From positions 34,983 through 98,982 of the forward strand of contig URZX01000006.1 in NCBI GenBank assembly GCA_900552455.1: a stretch of DNA of 64,000 nt. Reading direction: 5' to 3'. How positions within the stretch are numbered: the first letter of the stretch is position 1; each line of letters starts with the position of its first letter. Below the pieces are notes generated by a model. That model saw only the letters and a program-made list of their open reading frames with translations. It was not told the DNA's origin and did no database searches. The stretch comes from an uncultured Peptococcaceae bacterium. Its GTDB lineage: Bacteria > Bacillota > Peptococcia > Peptococcales > Peptococcaceae. Made by a program: the position numbers and the translations under genes. Shown here piece by piece: positions 8,118-17,714 of the stretch.

Positions 8118-9794
8118 TTATTTTTTCAGCTTCAGCGGAAAGCGCACGATGAAGGTCGTTCCTTTGCCAAGCTTGCTCTTGACCTTGATGGTCGCGTTGT
8201 GCCAGATGGCGGCGTGCTTGACGATGGAAAGTCCCAGCCCTGTACCGCCGCTGGCGCGGGAATGGCTCTTGTCGACGCGGTAGAAGCGTTCGAAAATGCG
8301 CTCCTGCTGATCCTCGGAAATACCGACGCCGGTGTCCTTGACTTTAACGACAGCAGCGTCCTTGGTCTTTTTCACGCTCACAGAGATCGCGCCATCGTCG
8401 ACGTTGTACTTGATGGCGTTGTCGCAGAGATTGTAGATCATCTCATAGAGCAGCGTCTTCACGCCTTTGATCGTGACGTGGGTCCCACTGAGATCCATGA
8501 CGATGCCGCGAGACGCCGCCTTGTTTCCGAGCTGCTCGATGACGGTCTGGGCGATCTCGTAGAGATCCACCTTGTCCACTGGCAGCGCGTCTGCCTCTTC
8601 GTCGAGCCGCGAGATCTTGATGATGTTTTCGATCAGCGAGACCATGTGCTGAGCTTCGTCGTAGATCTGCTTGAGAAAGCGCGGTTTGTCTTCTTCTTTG
8701 ACGATGCCGGAGAGCATCAGCTCGGCGCAGCCGGAAATGCTGTGCAGCGGCGTTTTGAGCTCGTGGGATACATTGGCGCTGAATTCGCGGCGCAGCTGCT
8801 CGGCCTCCACCTTTTCGGTGACGTCGACATAGAAAAGCACGGCGCCGTGGATGCCTTCGTCGGATTCGACGGGGCTGGCGTGGATCTCGTAGCTGCGAGA
8901 ATTGATGATGATGGTGGCGCTGGAGGTTTTTCCGTCGTAGGCCTTGTCAAGGAGGCTATCGACGACGGAATTGCGGCTGGTGATGATCTCTTCCCCTGCG
9001 GCAAGATCGTCCTCCTCGGCCATGGCCTTCATGAGATTACGCCCGCTGCGGTTGATGAGCAGGATGCGCCCACTCTGGTTCAGCAGCACGAGCCCTTCAC
9101 GCATGTTATCGATGACGGTCTGGAATTCGTTGCGCTGCTGCCCAAGCTGCACACGCTGATCGGCGATCTCCCGATGCTGCTGCTCAATGCGCGAGAGCAG
9201 CGGCACGAGCTCGTCGTAAGCCTCGCCAGCCAGTGGATGATCGAGATCGAGGGTGTTCAGCGGCTCGACGAGCGCACGCGAAAGCTTACGCGCCACAAAC
9301 CAGGCCATGAGCGATATGCAGAGAATGAGCAATATCGACGGCACGGCGAGCATCCAGGCTACGCCACCAATGGAAATGTCGTTGGTGGCGATGCGCAGCA
9401 CGCTGCCATCAGAAAGCTCCTCTGCCACATACATGAGACGCGTGGTCATTGTCTCAGACTCACGCTCGATCTCAGAAACGCCGTGTGCCTTCGCGTCTAT
9501 AAATTCCTGTCGGTCGGCATGGTTTTCCATGCGGCTGATGTTGTTCCGATTATCAAAAAGGACCGCGCCGTCGGCTGCGATCCAAGTAATGCGATAGCTG
9601 TTGTTCTCAAGCTGGTTGAGATAGGTGAGGCCTTCGTCGTCGACGGCCTGCGACAGATAATCCAGCTGAGCCATGAGCTGATCTCTTGTATCTTCGTTGA
9701 TATATCGGTAGGTGACGCCGACCAAAAGGATCAGACTGACCAGCACAGTGATGAGCGCTGTGGCAAAGACGGTCAGAAAGATGCGCTTCTTCAC
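8118..9794 (-). CDS. phoR: phosphate sensor histidine kinase PhoR
   Basis: 558 aa. Order: TM1 (about 7-29), extracytoplasmic sensor (30-150), TM2 (about 160-180), a juxtamembrane linker, a PAS domain (about 215-320, starting FQTVIDNMREGLVLLN), then HisKA with phospho-acceptor His in SANVSHELKTPL (about 346) and HATPase_c with N box NLCDNAIKYN, G1 DTGVG, F box FERFYRVD and G2 GTGLGLSI. This is the PhoR layout. It overlaps the response regulator gene by 4 bp and sits at the end of the pst operon. With its regulator it should sense phosphate limitation, probably through the Pst/PhoU complex, and control the promoter near 14.65 kb. Confidence 0.92.
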   Translation of the reverse strand: MKKRIFLTVFATALITVLVSLILLVGVTYRYINEDTRDQLMAQLDYLSQAVDDEGLTYLNQLENNSYRITWIAADGAVLFDNRNNISRMENHADRQEFIDAKAHGVSEIERESETMTTRLMYVAEELSDGSVLRIATNDISIGGVAWMLAVPSILLILCISLMAWFVARKLSRALVEPLNTLDLDHPLAGEAYDELVPLLSRIEQQHREIADQRVQLGQQRNEFQTVIDNMREGLVLLNQSGRILLINRSGRNLMKAMAEEDDLAAGEEIITSRNSVVDSLLDKAYDGKTSSATIIINSRSYEIHASPVESDEGIHGAVLFYVDVTEKVEAEQLRREFSANVSHELKTPLHSISGCAELMLSGIVKEEDKPRFLKQIYDEAQHMVSLIENIIKISRLDEEADALPVDKVDLYEIAQTVIEQLGNKAASRGIVMDLSGTHVTIKGVKTLLYEMIYNLCDNAIKYNVDDGAISVSVKKTKDAAVVKVKDTGVGISEDQQERIFERFYRVDKSHSRASGGTGLGLSIVKHAAIWHNATIKVKSKLGKGTTFIVRFPLKLKK

Positions 9795-10462
9795 TCACTG
9801 ACCTCCATACGGTAGCCCACACCGCGCACGGTGTTGATATAGTTGCCGCATGGTCCCAGTTTTTGACGCAAATTTCGAATGTGGACGTCGACGGTTCTGG
9901 TCTCGCCATCGTAATCCTGATCCCAGATGCAGGTGAGAAATTGCTGACGGGTAAAGACGCGACCAGGATTGGACATCAGCATATAAAGCATCTCAAATTC
10001 CTTATAGGTCAGCTCGACAGGCTCGCCGTCGACCATCACAACATGGGCGCTCGGATTGAGATAGAGCTGGCCCAGCTGGATCGCCGGCACCTCTTCCTGC
10101 GCCGAGCGGCGCATCACAGCGCGCACGCGCGAGACCATCTCCATCATGCCGAATGGCTTCACGAGATAGTCGTCGGCACCGCTGTCAAGGCCGATGACCT
10201 TGTCGTATTCGCTGCCCTTCGCTGTCGCCATGATCACAGGCACGCGCTGGGTGCTGGACTGGACGCGCAGCTTTTTCAGGATCGAGATCCCATCTTCGTC
10301 CGGCAGCATGATATCGAGGATGATGAGGCTTGGGATCTCTTCCTTGAGCGCGGCGTAGAGTGCCGCGCCATCCTCAAGACCTTTGGCCTTGAGACCGGCA
10401 GATTCCAGCGTGTACACCATCATATTGCGGATGCCGGATTCGTCTTCAACACAGTAGATCAC
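9791..10462 (-). CDS. phoP: PhoB/PhoP-type response regulator
   Basis: 223 aa, OmpR/PhoB family. The receiver domain (1-118) has the acidic pocket VEDES, phospho-acceptor Asp in LIILDIMLPDEDG (about 51), Thr in MATAKG and Lys in YLVKPFG. The C-terminal winged helix (about 128-220) ends with TRQQFLTCIWDQDYDGETR and VDVHIRNLRQKLG...TVRGVGYRM. Genetic linkage to phoR (4-bp overlap) and pst/phoU makes it the phosphate regulator. phoB and phoP are alternative names for this position; I use phoP for a Gram-positive-type host. It follows phoU by 34 bp. Confidence 0.93.
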   Translation of the reverse strand: MIYCVEDESGIRNMMVYTLESAGLKAKGLEDGAALYAALKEEIPSLIILDIMLPDEDGISILKKLRVQSSTQRVPVIMATAKGSEYDKVIGLDSGADDYLVKPFGMMEMVSRVRAVMRRSAQEEVPAIQLGQLYLNPSAHVVMVDGEPVELTYKEFEMLYMLMSNPGRVFTRQQFLTCIWDQDYDGETRTVDVHIRNLRQKLGPCGNYINTVRGVGYRMEVSE

Positions 10463-10496
10463 TGTTCGTTCCCTCCTTCGGAGGCGATCTGAAGTC

Positions 10497-11150
10497 TCAC
10501 TTCACAACCTGGTTCGTGACGTAATATTCAACCGCCTCAGCGATCTTGACGATATGATCGCCGATACGTTCATAATACTTGTCAACCATCAATAAATCAA
10601 GGACATAATCGGTGGCGGCGCTGTCATCGCCAGCATTTTTCAAAAGCTCGGCGAGATTGTTCTTCGTTTTGTGGAAGAATTCGTCGACGGTGTCGTCGTA
10701 AGCCATAACATCGCGAGCGAGTCCCACGTCCTTTGTTTCATAAGCATTGAGCACATCGCGCAGCATGCGGCGGGTGGATTTTGCCAGATCGGCGAAGTAT
10801 TCGATCTCCACCTTCTTCCCGGCATTGTCCTTGCGCAGAACGATCTCGCAGATGTCCACAGCCTGGATGCCGACGCGCGCCAGATTGCCGACGATCTTCG
10901 AAGCCGTCGCGATCAGGCGATAGTCGCCAGCGACTGGCTGCTGCTGCAGGATCAGCGACGCGCAGAGGGCATCGATGGCGTATTCCTTGTCATCGAGCAT
11001 TTTCTCATACTTGAGCGTTTCCTGCGCCAGAGCGGCGTCGCCGGAAAGCAGTGCTTCAGAACCTTTCTGGATGGCTTCTTCACAGATGCCGCCCATTTCA
11101 ACGATTTCATATGTCAGCCGTTCAAGCTGCCCTACAAATAAATCTCTCAT
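10497..11150 (-). CDS. phoU: phosphate signalling protein PhoU
   Basis: 217 aa from ATG 11150 (the codon before, TTG, is an alternative). It is all-helical with the two PhoU repeats: ALCASLILQQQPVAGDYR...ASKIVGNLARVGIQAVDI in the first and YVLDLLMVDKYYERIGDHIVKIAEAV in the second, the latter carrying the E/DxxxD-type metal-binding helix. The start overlaps the pstB stop (TGATG). PhoU mediates inhibition of PhoR when phosphate is sufficient and restrains Pst transport. Confidence 0.93.
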   Translation of the reverse strand: MRDLFVGQLERLTYEIVEMGGICEEAIQKGSEALLSGDAALAQETLKYEKMLDDKEYAIDALCASLILQQQPVAGDYRLIATASKIVGNLARVGIQAVDICEIVLRKDNAGKKVEIEYFADLAKSTRRMLRDVLNAYETKDVGLARDVMAYDDTVDEFFHKTKNNLAELLKNAGDDSAATDYVLDLLMVDKYYERIGDHIVKIAEAVEYYVTNQVVK

Positions 11151-11899
11151 CAACCAAATCTCCCTGTAATGTATTCTTCTGTGCGTGGATCCTTCGGATT
11201 GGCAAAGAGCGTCCCTGTATCAGAAAACTCAATGAGATCGCCGAGATAAAAGAACGCCGTTTTGTCAGAGATACGAGCAGCCTGCTGCATATTATGGGTG
11301 ACAATGACTATAGTATAGTCTTTCTTTAACTCCAGCGCAAGGTCTTCGATCTTGGACGTGGAAATTGGGTCCAGTGCAGAGGTTGGCTCGTCCATGAGCA
11401 GCACCTCCGGCTCCACAGCTAGCGCGCGCGCAACACAGATACGCTGCTGCTGACCACCGGAAAGGCCGAGGGCTGATTTTTTCAGACGGTCCTTGACTTC
11501 ATCCCAGATGGCGGCGCCACGCAGCGATTTTTCCACGATCTCATCGAGCTGCGCTTTGCCCTTGATGCCGTGGGTGCGTGGCCCATAGGCGATGTTGTCA
11601 TAAATGCTCATCGGAAATGGGTTTGGTTTCTGGAAAACCATGCCGACGCGTTTGCGCAGGTGGTTGACATCCATGGTGCCGTAAATATCTTCGCCGTCGA
11701 GGAGCACGTCCCCTTCGATGCGGCAGCCTTCGACGAGGTCGTTCATGCGATTGAGGGTTTTCAGCAGGGTGGATTTCCCGCAGCCGGATGGCCCGATGAA
11801 TGCGGTGATCTCGTTTGGCTTGACCTGCATATTGATACCGTGAAGCGCATGGAAATCGCCGTAATAAAGATTCAGATCTTTGATATCAAATTTAAACAT
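11150..11899 (-). CDS. pstB: phosphate ABC transporter ATP-binding protein PstB
   Basis: 249 aa. Walker [11 protein letters not shown]-loop with [10 protein letters not shown] (a PstB hallmark), signature LSGGQQQR, Walker [12 protein letters not shown] and the H-loop VTHNM are all intact. It powers high-affinity phosphate import with PstA/PstC. It starts 4 bp after pstA and its stop overlaps phoU. Confidence 0.96.
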   Translation of the reverse strand: MFKFDIKDLNLYYGDFHALHGINMQVKPNEITAFIGPSGCGKSTLLKTLNRMNDLVEGCRIEGDVLLDGEDIYGTMDVNHLRKRVGMVFQKPNPFPMSIYDNIAYGPRTHGIKGKAQLDEIVEKSLRGAAIWDEVKDRLKKSALGLSGGQQQRICVARALAVEPEVLLMDEPTSALDPISTSKIEDLALELKKDYTIVIVTHNMQQAARISDKTAFFYLGDLIEFSDTGTLFANPKDPRTEEYITGRFG

Positions 11900-11903
11900 T
11901 CTC

Positions 11904-12779
11904 TTACTTATCCTTTCTCAGGAAATTCGCAATGGCATCTGCGCCAAAGTTCAGAATCATCGCCAGGATGAGCAGCACGAAGGCTGTCGCAAACGCCTGG
12001 TTCATATACAAGCCTTCGCCGGAGATGACATACATGTGCACGGCGAGGGTACGACCGGAGGACAGGAATCCTGTCGCGATGTCTGCGATGGTGCCAGCGG
12101 TGTAGATGAGCGCTGCCGATTCACCGACGATACGGCCAAGACTCAGAATGACCCCGCTCATGATGCCAGGGATGGCGCTTGGCAGAACGATCTGGCTGAT
12201 CGTGCGGAGCTTGCCGGCGCCGAGACCAAAGCTCCCTTCGCGGTAGCTGTCCGGCACCATCTTCAGCGCTTCTTCGGTGGTGCGGAGCACAACAGGAAGC
12301 ACCATGATGGCCAGTGTCAGCGCACCGGAAAGAACAGACAGTCCCATGTGGCAGAACTTGACAAAGAAGATGGAGCCAAAGAGACCGTAGATAATGGAAG
12401 GAATACCTGTCAGCGTTTCTGCCGTCAGACGAACCATTCCTACGAAACGGCTGCCCTTCTTCGCATATTCAACGAGGTAAATGGCAGCGCCGATCCCGAT
12501 TGGCAGCGCCACAACGAGGGCGATGATCGCCATGAATACGGTGTTGATCAGCGCCGGCAGCATGGAAACGTTTTCGGAGTTGTATTCCAGCGCAAAAAGC
12601 TCCGGAGAAAGGTTTGGAATCCCTCTGATAACAATATATACAACGATGAATGCCAGGGTCAAAACACTGAGCAGCGCAGCCAGGTTGACCAGGATGAACA
12701 GCGCCAGCGACGCAGGATTGTTTTTCAAGCCGTGCCATCTGGAAGCAAATTTGCTGTCGCGTTTTTTCTGCTCAGTCAT
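11904..12779 (-). CDS. pstA: phosphate ABC transporter permease PstA
   Basis: 291 aa from ATG 12779, chosen over the GTG 12 bp upstream because AGAGGTGA is then well spaced. It has six hydrophobic helices, the first at about 27-50, and the cytoplasmic EAA loop [21 protein letters not shown] that docks to PstB. It overlaps pstC by 8 bp. Confidence 0.93.
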   Translation of the reverse strand: MTEQKKRDSKFASRWHGLKNNPASLALFILVNLAALLSVLTLAFIVVYIVIRGIPNLSPELFALEYNSENVSMLPALINTVFMAIIALVVALPIGIGAAIYLVEYAKKGSRFVGMVRLTAETLTGIPSIIYGLFGSIFFVKFCHMGLSVLSGALTLAIMVLPVVLRTTEEALKMVPDSYREGSFGLGAGKLRTISQIVLPSAIPGIMSGVILSLGRIVGESAALIYTAGTIADIATGFLSSGRTLAVHMYVISGEGLYMNQAFATAFVLLILAMILNFGADAIANFLRKDK

Positions 12780-13662
12780 TCTGCTGGTCACCTCTCTTCA
12801 GAATTGCCAAAAGGAAGTTGATGATCAAAATAAAGATGAATAAGACAACGGCTGTGCCGATGAGCGCCTGTCGGTGCAGATCAACGGCGTAGCCCATTTC
12901 CATGACGATGTTGGTGGTCATGGTGCGGACACCATCGGTGAGCGCTTTTGGAATCGCAGCCTGGTTGCCGGCGACCATGATGACAGCCATGGTTTCACCG
13001 ATGGCACGGCCGAGGCCGAGCACGACGCCAGTCATGATGCCGCTCTTGCAGGCTGGCAGCACACAGCGGAAAATGCTGCGTTCGTGGGTGGCGCCGAGGC
13101 CGACGCTGCCTTCGTAGTAGCTGGTGTTGACGGCACGGATGGAAGATTCGCTGACGCTGATGATGGTTGGCAGAATCATCATGCCAAGCAGCACAGACGC
13201 CGTGAGAACGCTCAGCCCTCGACCGCCAAACACTTCGCGGACAAATGGCACGAGCACCATCAGGCCAAAGAAACCGTAGACGACAGATGGAATACCAGCG
13301 AGAAGCTGGACGCCTGACTTCAGTACCGGATAGATTTTCTTAGGGCAGTAGAATGCGAGAAAAACTGCCGATAAAATTCCGATAGGAGCACCAATGATCA
13401 GCGCTCCTATCGTGGTGAGGACGCTCCCAACGATCATCGGCAGGATGCCATAGATGTCGTTGTTTGGACGCCACTCAATTCCGGTCAGAAAGTTCAGGGG
13501 CCCGATTTCCATGATCGCTGGCAGACCATTTGCAAACATGAAGATACAAATGATGAAGACTGCAACGATGGATACACAGGCGGCGACAGTGAAAAGTCCT
13601 TTCATGAACTTCTCAAGGCCTGCGCTCGTGTGCCCTGATTGTTTCTGACTATTATTCTGCAT
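12772..13662 (-). CDS. pstC: phosphate ABC transporter permease PstC
   Basis: 296 aa. Six transmembrane helices follow a hydrophilic N-terminus, and the EAA loop reads AVNTSYYEGSVGLGATHERS. Characteristic PstC segments GAPIGILSAVFLAFY and LAGIPSVVYGFFGL are present. The ATG overlaps the last 11 bp of pstS. It forms the channel heterodimer with PstA. Confidence 0.94.
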   Translation of the reverse strand: MQNNSQKQSGHTSAGLEKFMKGLFTVAACVSIVAVFIICIFMFANGLPAIMEIGPLNFLTGIEWRPNNDIYGILPMIVGSVLTTIGALIIGAPIGILSAVFLAFYCPKKIYPVLKSGVQLLAGIPSVVYGFFGLMVLVPFVREVFGGRGLSVLTASVLLGMMILPTIISVSESSIRAVNTSYYEGSVGLGATHERSIFRCVLPACKSGIMTGVVLGLGRAIGETMAVIMVAGNQAAIPKALTDGVRTMTTNIVMEMGYAVDLHRQALIGTAVVLFIFILIINFLLAILKRGDQQND

Positions 13663-14581
13663 TTTCTAATTCATCCCATGTGGTCGTGTCGCCAAGGTAG
13701 ATGCTCTTGACCTGATCGGCAGTGAGATCTTCGATTGGGTTGCCGTTATTAACGATGACGGCGATACCGTCCTGAGCGATGGTGGTGCTGGTTACGCCCT
13801 GGCTGGTTTCAGAATCATCGAGTGCACGGGAAGCCATGCCGATGTCACAGGTGCCGTCGATGGCGTTGGTTACACCAGTGGAGGAGTCGCTCTGCTGAAC
13901 CTGAACGTCAACGTCTGGGTTTACAGCTTCGTATGCTTCAGCGAGTTTTTCCATCAGTGGGGTGACGGAGCTGGAGCCGGAGCAAACAACCGTACCAGAA
14001 AGACCTTCTGCAGCAGTATAAGCTTCACCTTCACCAACAGAGATCTGGCCATTTTCTTCAACAACAGCCTGACCGTCAGCGCTCATGATGAAGTTTACAA
14101 AATCCTGCGCTGCATCAGAGATGCCATCCTTGGTAACGATGTTGAATGGACGAGCGATCGCATAGCTGCCATCAGCAACGGTTTCGATGGATGGTGCTAC
14201 GCCGTCAATGCTGACTGCCTTAACAGTGTCATCCAGAGAACCGAGGGAGATGTAACCGATGGCGTATTCGTCGCCAGCAACCGTCTGCATCATAACGCTG
14301 GTGCTGTTGGTTTCAGCGATGCTCGTAGAGGTCTGGTCAACCTTTTCGCCATCCACTTCTTCTTCGATGCCGAAGAGTTCGATGAATGCGCTGCGGGTAC
14401 CAGAACCATTTTCGCGGGTCGTCGCATTGATGCTGGAGGTGTTGTCAAATTCCACAGCTTCCGTTTCAGCAGCTGCGCTACCTTCGCTGGTAGACGCCGC
14501 TTCGTCGCCGCCGCCACCGCAGCCTGCCAACATACCCATGCAAAGGATCGCAGCGATCCCAACTTTTTTCCAATTTCTCAT
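13652..14581 (-). CDS. pstS: phosphate-binding lipoprotein PstS
   Basis: 309 aa. Signal peptide with lipobox MLAGC (Cys about 21). It is a PBP-like (PstS) fold with two lobes; phosphate-contacting elements visible include GSGTRSAF near the N-terminal half and VVCSGSSSVTPLMEKLAEAY with QSDSSTG, and DIGMASR. The order of the two lobes appears circularly permuted compared with E. coli PstS: the GSSSVTPL segment, which is N-terminal in most PstS, lies at about 200 here and the GSGTRSAF segment lies near 60. The mature protein begins with a Ser/Glu-rich linker. First gene of the operon; PhoP-box-like repeats lie upstream. Confidence 0.9.
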   Translation of the reverse strand: MRNWKKVGIAAILCMGMLAGCGGGGDEAASTSEGSAAAETEAVEFDNTSSINATTRENGSGTRSAFIELFGIEEEVDGEKVDQTSTSIAETNSTSVMMQTVAGDEYAIGYISLGSLDDTVKAVSIDGVAPSIETVADGSYAIARPFNIVTKDGISDAAQDFVNFIMSADGQAVVEENGQISVGEGEAYTAAEGLSGTVVCSGSSSVTPLMEKLAEAYEAVNPDVDVQVQQSDSSTGVTNAIDGTCDIGMASRALDDSETSQGVTSTTIAQDGIAVIVNNGNPIEDLTADQVKSIYLGDTTTWDELENAE

Positions 14582-14646
14582 TGTTTACCTTCTTTCTTCA
14601 TAGTAGCTTTCGTTTTTCGCTTACAGGATTTATATTAATGCGGTCA

Positions 14647-14686
14647 TGTAAAGTCTGAAAGCGGGCGAATGTAAAATGATTGTAAA
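14647..14686 (-). promoter_or_regulatory. PhoP-box-like direct repeats upstream of pstS
   Basis: The minus strand has TTTACA at 14686-14681, 14675-14670 and 14652-14647. The first two are 11 bp apart and the third is 23 bp further, with a degenerate TTTCAG between. TT(A/T)ACA-type repeats at 11-bp period are the PhoP recognition pattern of Gram-positives. A TAATATAAAT stretch at about 14630-14640 could supply the -10. This part of the 345-bp gap holds no ORF. Confidence 0.65.
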
Positions 14687-14877
14687 ATATCACCATTTTT
14701 CCATTTTATTTTTCTGAAAACTCCTACTATATGTGCAAGCTCGTGGAAGCGCGCAGCTAGATATCGGCCGATCGCTTTCGCGCCATCTGTTTTTTACAGA
14801 GATTTTCTGTCTAAACGCGCTGTATTTCTGCAGGATTTTTACACTGGTTGAGTGACATTTTACAGAAGCTGCGCATA

Positions 14878-14912
14878 AGAAAAGCCGCAAGCGACAGATC
14901 TCACTTGCGACT
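14878..14912 (-). terminator. terminator of the LytTR/GHKL operon
   Basis: A 9-bp stem AGTCGCAAG/CTTGCGGCT (one G-U pair) is followed by TTTTC on the minus strand, 15 bp past the kinase stop. Confidence 0.75.
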
Positions 14913-14926
14913 GCATTCAGGATCTA

Positions 14927-16246
14927 TTAACAGATGACACGCAACATAAACTGCCCATCTCGCTGCTCATACTCACAACTGGCGCCGTATTTTTCACAAA
15001 AGGCGCGGATGGAACGGCTGCCAAGGCCGTGGGCATGTACGCCCGACGATTTTCCAGGGCTGCGGTTTTCAGACGCCAGGGGCAATCCATCTTTACCGAA
15101 AGGCACGGGCTCCGCTGTCGGATTGGCGATCTGAAACATCAGCTGGGGATGGGCGATCACATGGCAGGAGATCTCGCGCACCTCTTTCGGCAGTCGCATA
15201 CACGCATTGATGGCATTTTCCAGCGCGTTGGCAAAGACGAGCGCGAGCTCTGCTTCGTCTACAGAAAGCTGTTCTGGCAGGCGAATCTCCGCATCGACGC
15301 GGACACCCTGCTGCTCTGCCTGTGAAAAATAGCTGCTAAAAACGGCATCCAACACTGGCGAGCGACACCAATGCACAATGCGCTGTCCCTCCAGCCGTTC
15401 CTCGGCGCCGCGGGTATAGGCCAGGGCTTCCTCTGATTGCCCCTGCCGGATCAATTCGGCGATGGTGCGCAGTCGATGGCGCATATCATGGCGCTCAACG
15501 CGCACGGTTTCCTCTGCCTGACGCACGGCCTCCATGCGCTGTTCCAATCCGTGTAGCTGCAGCATCGTGAGCTCGGCGTTATGGCGCGCCTCCACCTCAC
15601 GGCTCAGGCTCGAAACGAGGATAAGAAAAACGAGATAAATGCCGACCATCATCAGACAGGTCGCCACCTTGATCACGGTAACGTGTGCATTGGACAGGCC
15701 GGAAATCCCGGGCAGAAGGTAGACCATCATCAGATAATGTCCGGCCAGGAGGCTGCAGATCAGCCACCAGCCATGGCGCATGATCGGCAGCTCACGCAGC
15801 GAAAGCGGTCGCAGATAGCGCAGCACCAGCCAGAGCTCCACGCTACTCGCAAGCAGGAAGCCCAGCCACATCGCCCAGAGTTTTCCGCCGGAGACCAGCA
15901 TAAACACTGCGCCCACCTGCTGCACCAGAAAACACAGCGAAACCGCTGAAAGAAACTGGAACACCGTCTTCCAGCCGCGCTCCGGCGACAAATACATGAA
16001 CAACGCCAGCTCCGGCAGATGCAGACAAGGCGTGTAAAGATACAGCAGATTCTCGCTGCCGAAGAAGCGCCCAAGCACAAAAAGCCAGACGAGGAGCAGA
16101 AAACAGCTGCCATAGACGATCACCAACGTCTTCACGCGTGAAAAACGGCTGCCCACGAGGAGCAGGTTCATCGTCATGCCGAAGGTGGTGTAGAAAATAA
16201 AGATCGCCAACATCGACAGATCCGTCACATCAGTGAGCAGATTCAC
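14927..16246 (-). CDS. GHKL (AgrC/LytS-like) sensor histidine kinase
   Basis: 439 aa, GTG start at 16246 behind GGGAGGAGACGGCC. Six or seven hydrophobic helices occupy residues 1-205, then a coiled-coil linker with the phospho-acceptor in ERHDMRHRLRTIAELI (about 253), then a GHKL ATPase with N box FANALENAINACMRLP and the G-rich GLGSRSIRAFCEKYG. This is the AgrC-type layout of membrane receptors for peptides or small ligands. It overlaps the LytTR regulator by 17 bp. No AgrD/AgrB-like genes are nearby; the preceding genes are a racemase and a sensor-MFS operon, so the ligand may belong to that system. Confidence 0.87.
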   Translation of the reverse strand: MNLLTDVTDLSMLAIFIFYTTFGMTMNLLLVGSRFSRVKTLVIVYGSCFLLLVWLFVLGRFFGSENLLYLYTPCLHLPELALFMYLSPERGWKTVFQFLSAVSLCFLVQQVGAVFMLVSGGKLWAMWLGFLLASSVELWLVLRYLRPLSLRELPIMRHGWWLICSLLAGHYLMMVYLLPGISGLSNAHVTVIKVATCLMMVGIYLVFLILVSSLSREVEARHNAELTMLQLHGLEQRMEAVRQAEETVRVERHDMRHRLRTIAELIRQGQSEEALAYTRGAEERLEGQRIVHWCRSPVLDAVFSSYFSQAEQQGVRVDAEIRLPEQLSVDEAELALVFANALENAINACMRLPKEVREISCHVIAHPQLMFQIANPTAEPVPFGKDGLPLASENRSPGKSSGVHAHGLGSRSIRAFCEKYGASCEYEQRDGQFMLRVIC

Positions 16247-17000
16247 GGCCGTCTCCTCCCTCCAGATTTCGATGCTGCGCCAACCAATACGCGCCCCACT
16301 GACGCTTGAGCGCAGGCGCTGCTGTGCGCGGCATGCTCACAACGCTGCCAGTATCCAACAAAACCTCCTGACCATCGATGCCCGCCACCCGCGACAGATT
16401 CACCAGAAAGCTCGCTCCGCAGAGCACAAAGCGACTGTCCGCCAAGAGCGCAGACACCGCCTCGCGAAATGAGTTGCGCAGCGTGCGCGTCTGGATCGTT
16501 TCATGATCGCAGACATAGCGCATCACGCGGCCGCTGCGCTCCACGTAAAGGATCTCGTCGAGGAGCACACGCCGCGGACCGTTCACTGTCTGAATCAGGA
16601 TGGATTCATTCTGCCTGCTGGTGCAGATGTCTGCGGCAGCATCGAGCACAGCGAAAAATTTTTCCGGCATGACAGGCTTGAGCAGATAATGAAAAGCGCG
16701 CACGTCGTAGCTGTCGATGGCGAAATCTGTCGAGCTTGTGAGATAGAGAATGATGCCGCTGTACCCGCTCTCGCGCAGCGCATGACCGATATCGATGCCA
16801 TCGCGGCCCGGCATGAGAATATCGAGGAGGATGATGTCGAAGCGTTCTCCCTCCACCACCTGCGCGAGCAGCGTCTCACCATCTGAGAAGGGAGCGATCC
16901 GCCCGCCAAGCCTTGGCTGTCTGTGCAGATAGCGCTTCACGAGCGCCACGAGGTTTTCCAGATCCCCTGGCGCGTCGTCACAGACTGCAATACGGAGCAT
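16230..17000 (-). CDS. LytTR-family response regulator
   Basis: 256 aa. The receiver domain (1-120) carries CDD, the phospho-acceptor in IILLDILMPGRDG (about 59) and Lys in YLLKPV. The LytTR DNA-binding domain follows at about 140-235 (ILYVERSGRVMRYV, TLRNSFREAVSALL, FVLCGASFLVNLSRV). The C-terminal tail is short and basic. It begins 21 bp after the racemase gene with no terminator between, and overlaps its cognate kinase by 17 bp. LytTR regulators usually bind paired repeats; no target site was identified. Confidence 0.88.
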   Translation of the reverse strand: MLRIAVCDDAPGDLENLVALVKRYLHRQPRLGGRIAPFSDGETLLAQVVEGERFDIILLDILMPGRDGIDIGHALRESGYSGIILYLTSSTDFAIDSYDVRAFHYLLKPVMPEKFFAVLDAAADICTSRQNESILIQTVNGPRRVLLDEILYVERSGRVMRYVCDHETIQTRTLRNSFREAVSALLADSRFVLCGASFLVNLSRVAGIDGQEVLLDTGSVVSMPRTAAPALKRQWGAYWLAQHRNLEGGDGRESAH

Positions 17001-17021
17001 GGTGCTCCCTCCTTTCGTGTG

Positions 17022-17678
17022 TTAATTGTTCTGGCGATTCAGCATGACCACCATCTCTTCCGCCGGATCGATGAGCGGCAGCGTTGTCTGCGCTGCCAGC
17101 GTATCTTTGAGATAGGGGAAATGGGTGCAGCCGAGGAGCATGGCCTCTGCGCCCCAGTCTGCAAACCAGGCTGCGAGCGCTTCCAGATGAAACTGCTGGA
17201 TGATCCTCTCTGGCGTTTCTCCGCGCTCGATCGCGCCGACAACTGGCAAAAGCGTCGTACCCAACACCGCCAGCTGCGGATTCTCCGCATAAAGCGTGCG
17301 CTCAATGCCGAGCAGGCCGTTGGCGTTGGCAGCGATCACACCGAGGCGCTCGTAGCGCGTCGCCAACTGGCGATAAACGACCAGCGGCGTGACGATCTGC
17401 AAGCCTGTCTCTGCCGCAAGTGCGTCAAAATCCACAGCGCCGGCAAGCGAATTGCAGTAAACGAAGACGCGGCTGCTCCCAGCGCTGGCGATCTCTGTCA
17501 ACACCCCGCGCACCGCCGCCGTTTTTGCCGCCGTGTCCTGATTTTGAAAGGCCGTCTGCGCCAGCGGGTCCGCCGCCATTGCGTAAGCGCGGGCCGCCAG
17601 CCCATGCTGACGCAGCACCTCCACGCCCATCTCCGTATCCACCGGCGTTCCCGCCATCACTGCGATCCATTTGTTCAT
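17022..17678 (-). CDS. aspartate/glutamate racemase family protein
   Basis: 218 aa. The two catalytic cysteines of the Asp/Glu racemase superfamily are visible: YCNSLAG at about 76 and LGCTHFPYL at about 181, together with the N-terminal VMAGTPVDTEMG and VIAANANG segments. The cofactor-free two-base mechanism is a family property. Length and motifs fit both MurI-like glutamate racemases and broader aspartate/hydantoin-type members; I do not assign the substrate. It lies 36 bp after the sensor-MFS gene and 21 bp before the LytTR regulator, with no hairpin on either side, so it is probably part of the same transcript. Confidence 0.8.
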   Translation of the reverse strand: MNKWIAVMAGTPVDTEMGVEVLRQHGLAARAYAMAADPLAQTAFQNQDTAAKTAAVRGVLTEIASAGSSRVFVYCNSLAGAVDFDALAAETGLQIVTPLVVYRQLATRYERLGVIAANANGLLGIERTLYAENPQLAVLGTTLLPVVGAIERGETPERIIQQFHLEALAAWFADWGAEAMLLGCTHFPYLKDTLAAQTTLPLIDPAEEMVVMLNRQNN

Positions 17679-17714
17679 CTTCTGGTCCTTCTTTCGTATT
17701 TTGTTACAACCATT

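Noticed and set aside
14690..14890. 66-codon minus-strand ORF between pstS and the kinase gene
   Set aside because: No ribosome site; it overlaps the terminator of the kinase operon and the regulatory repeats.
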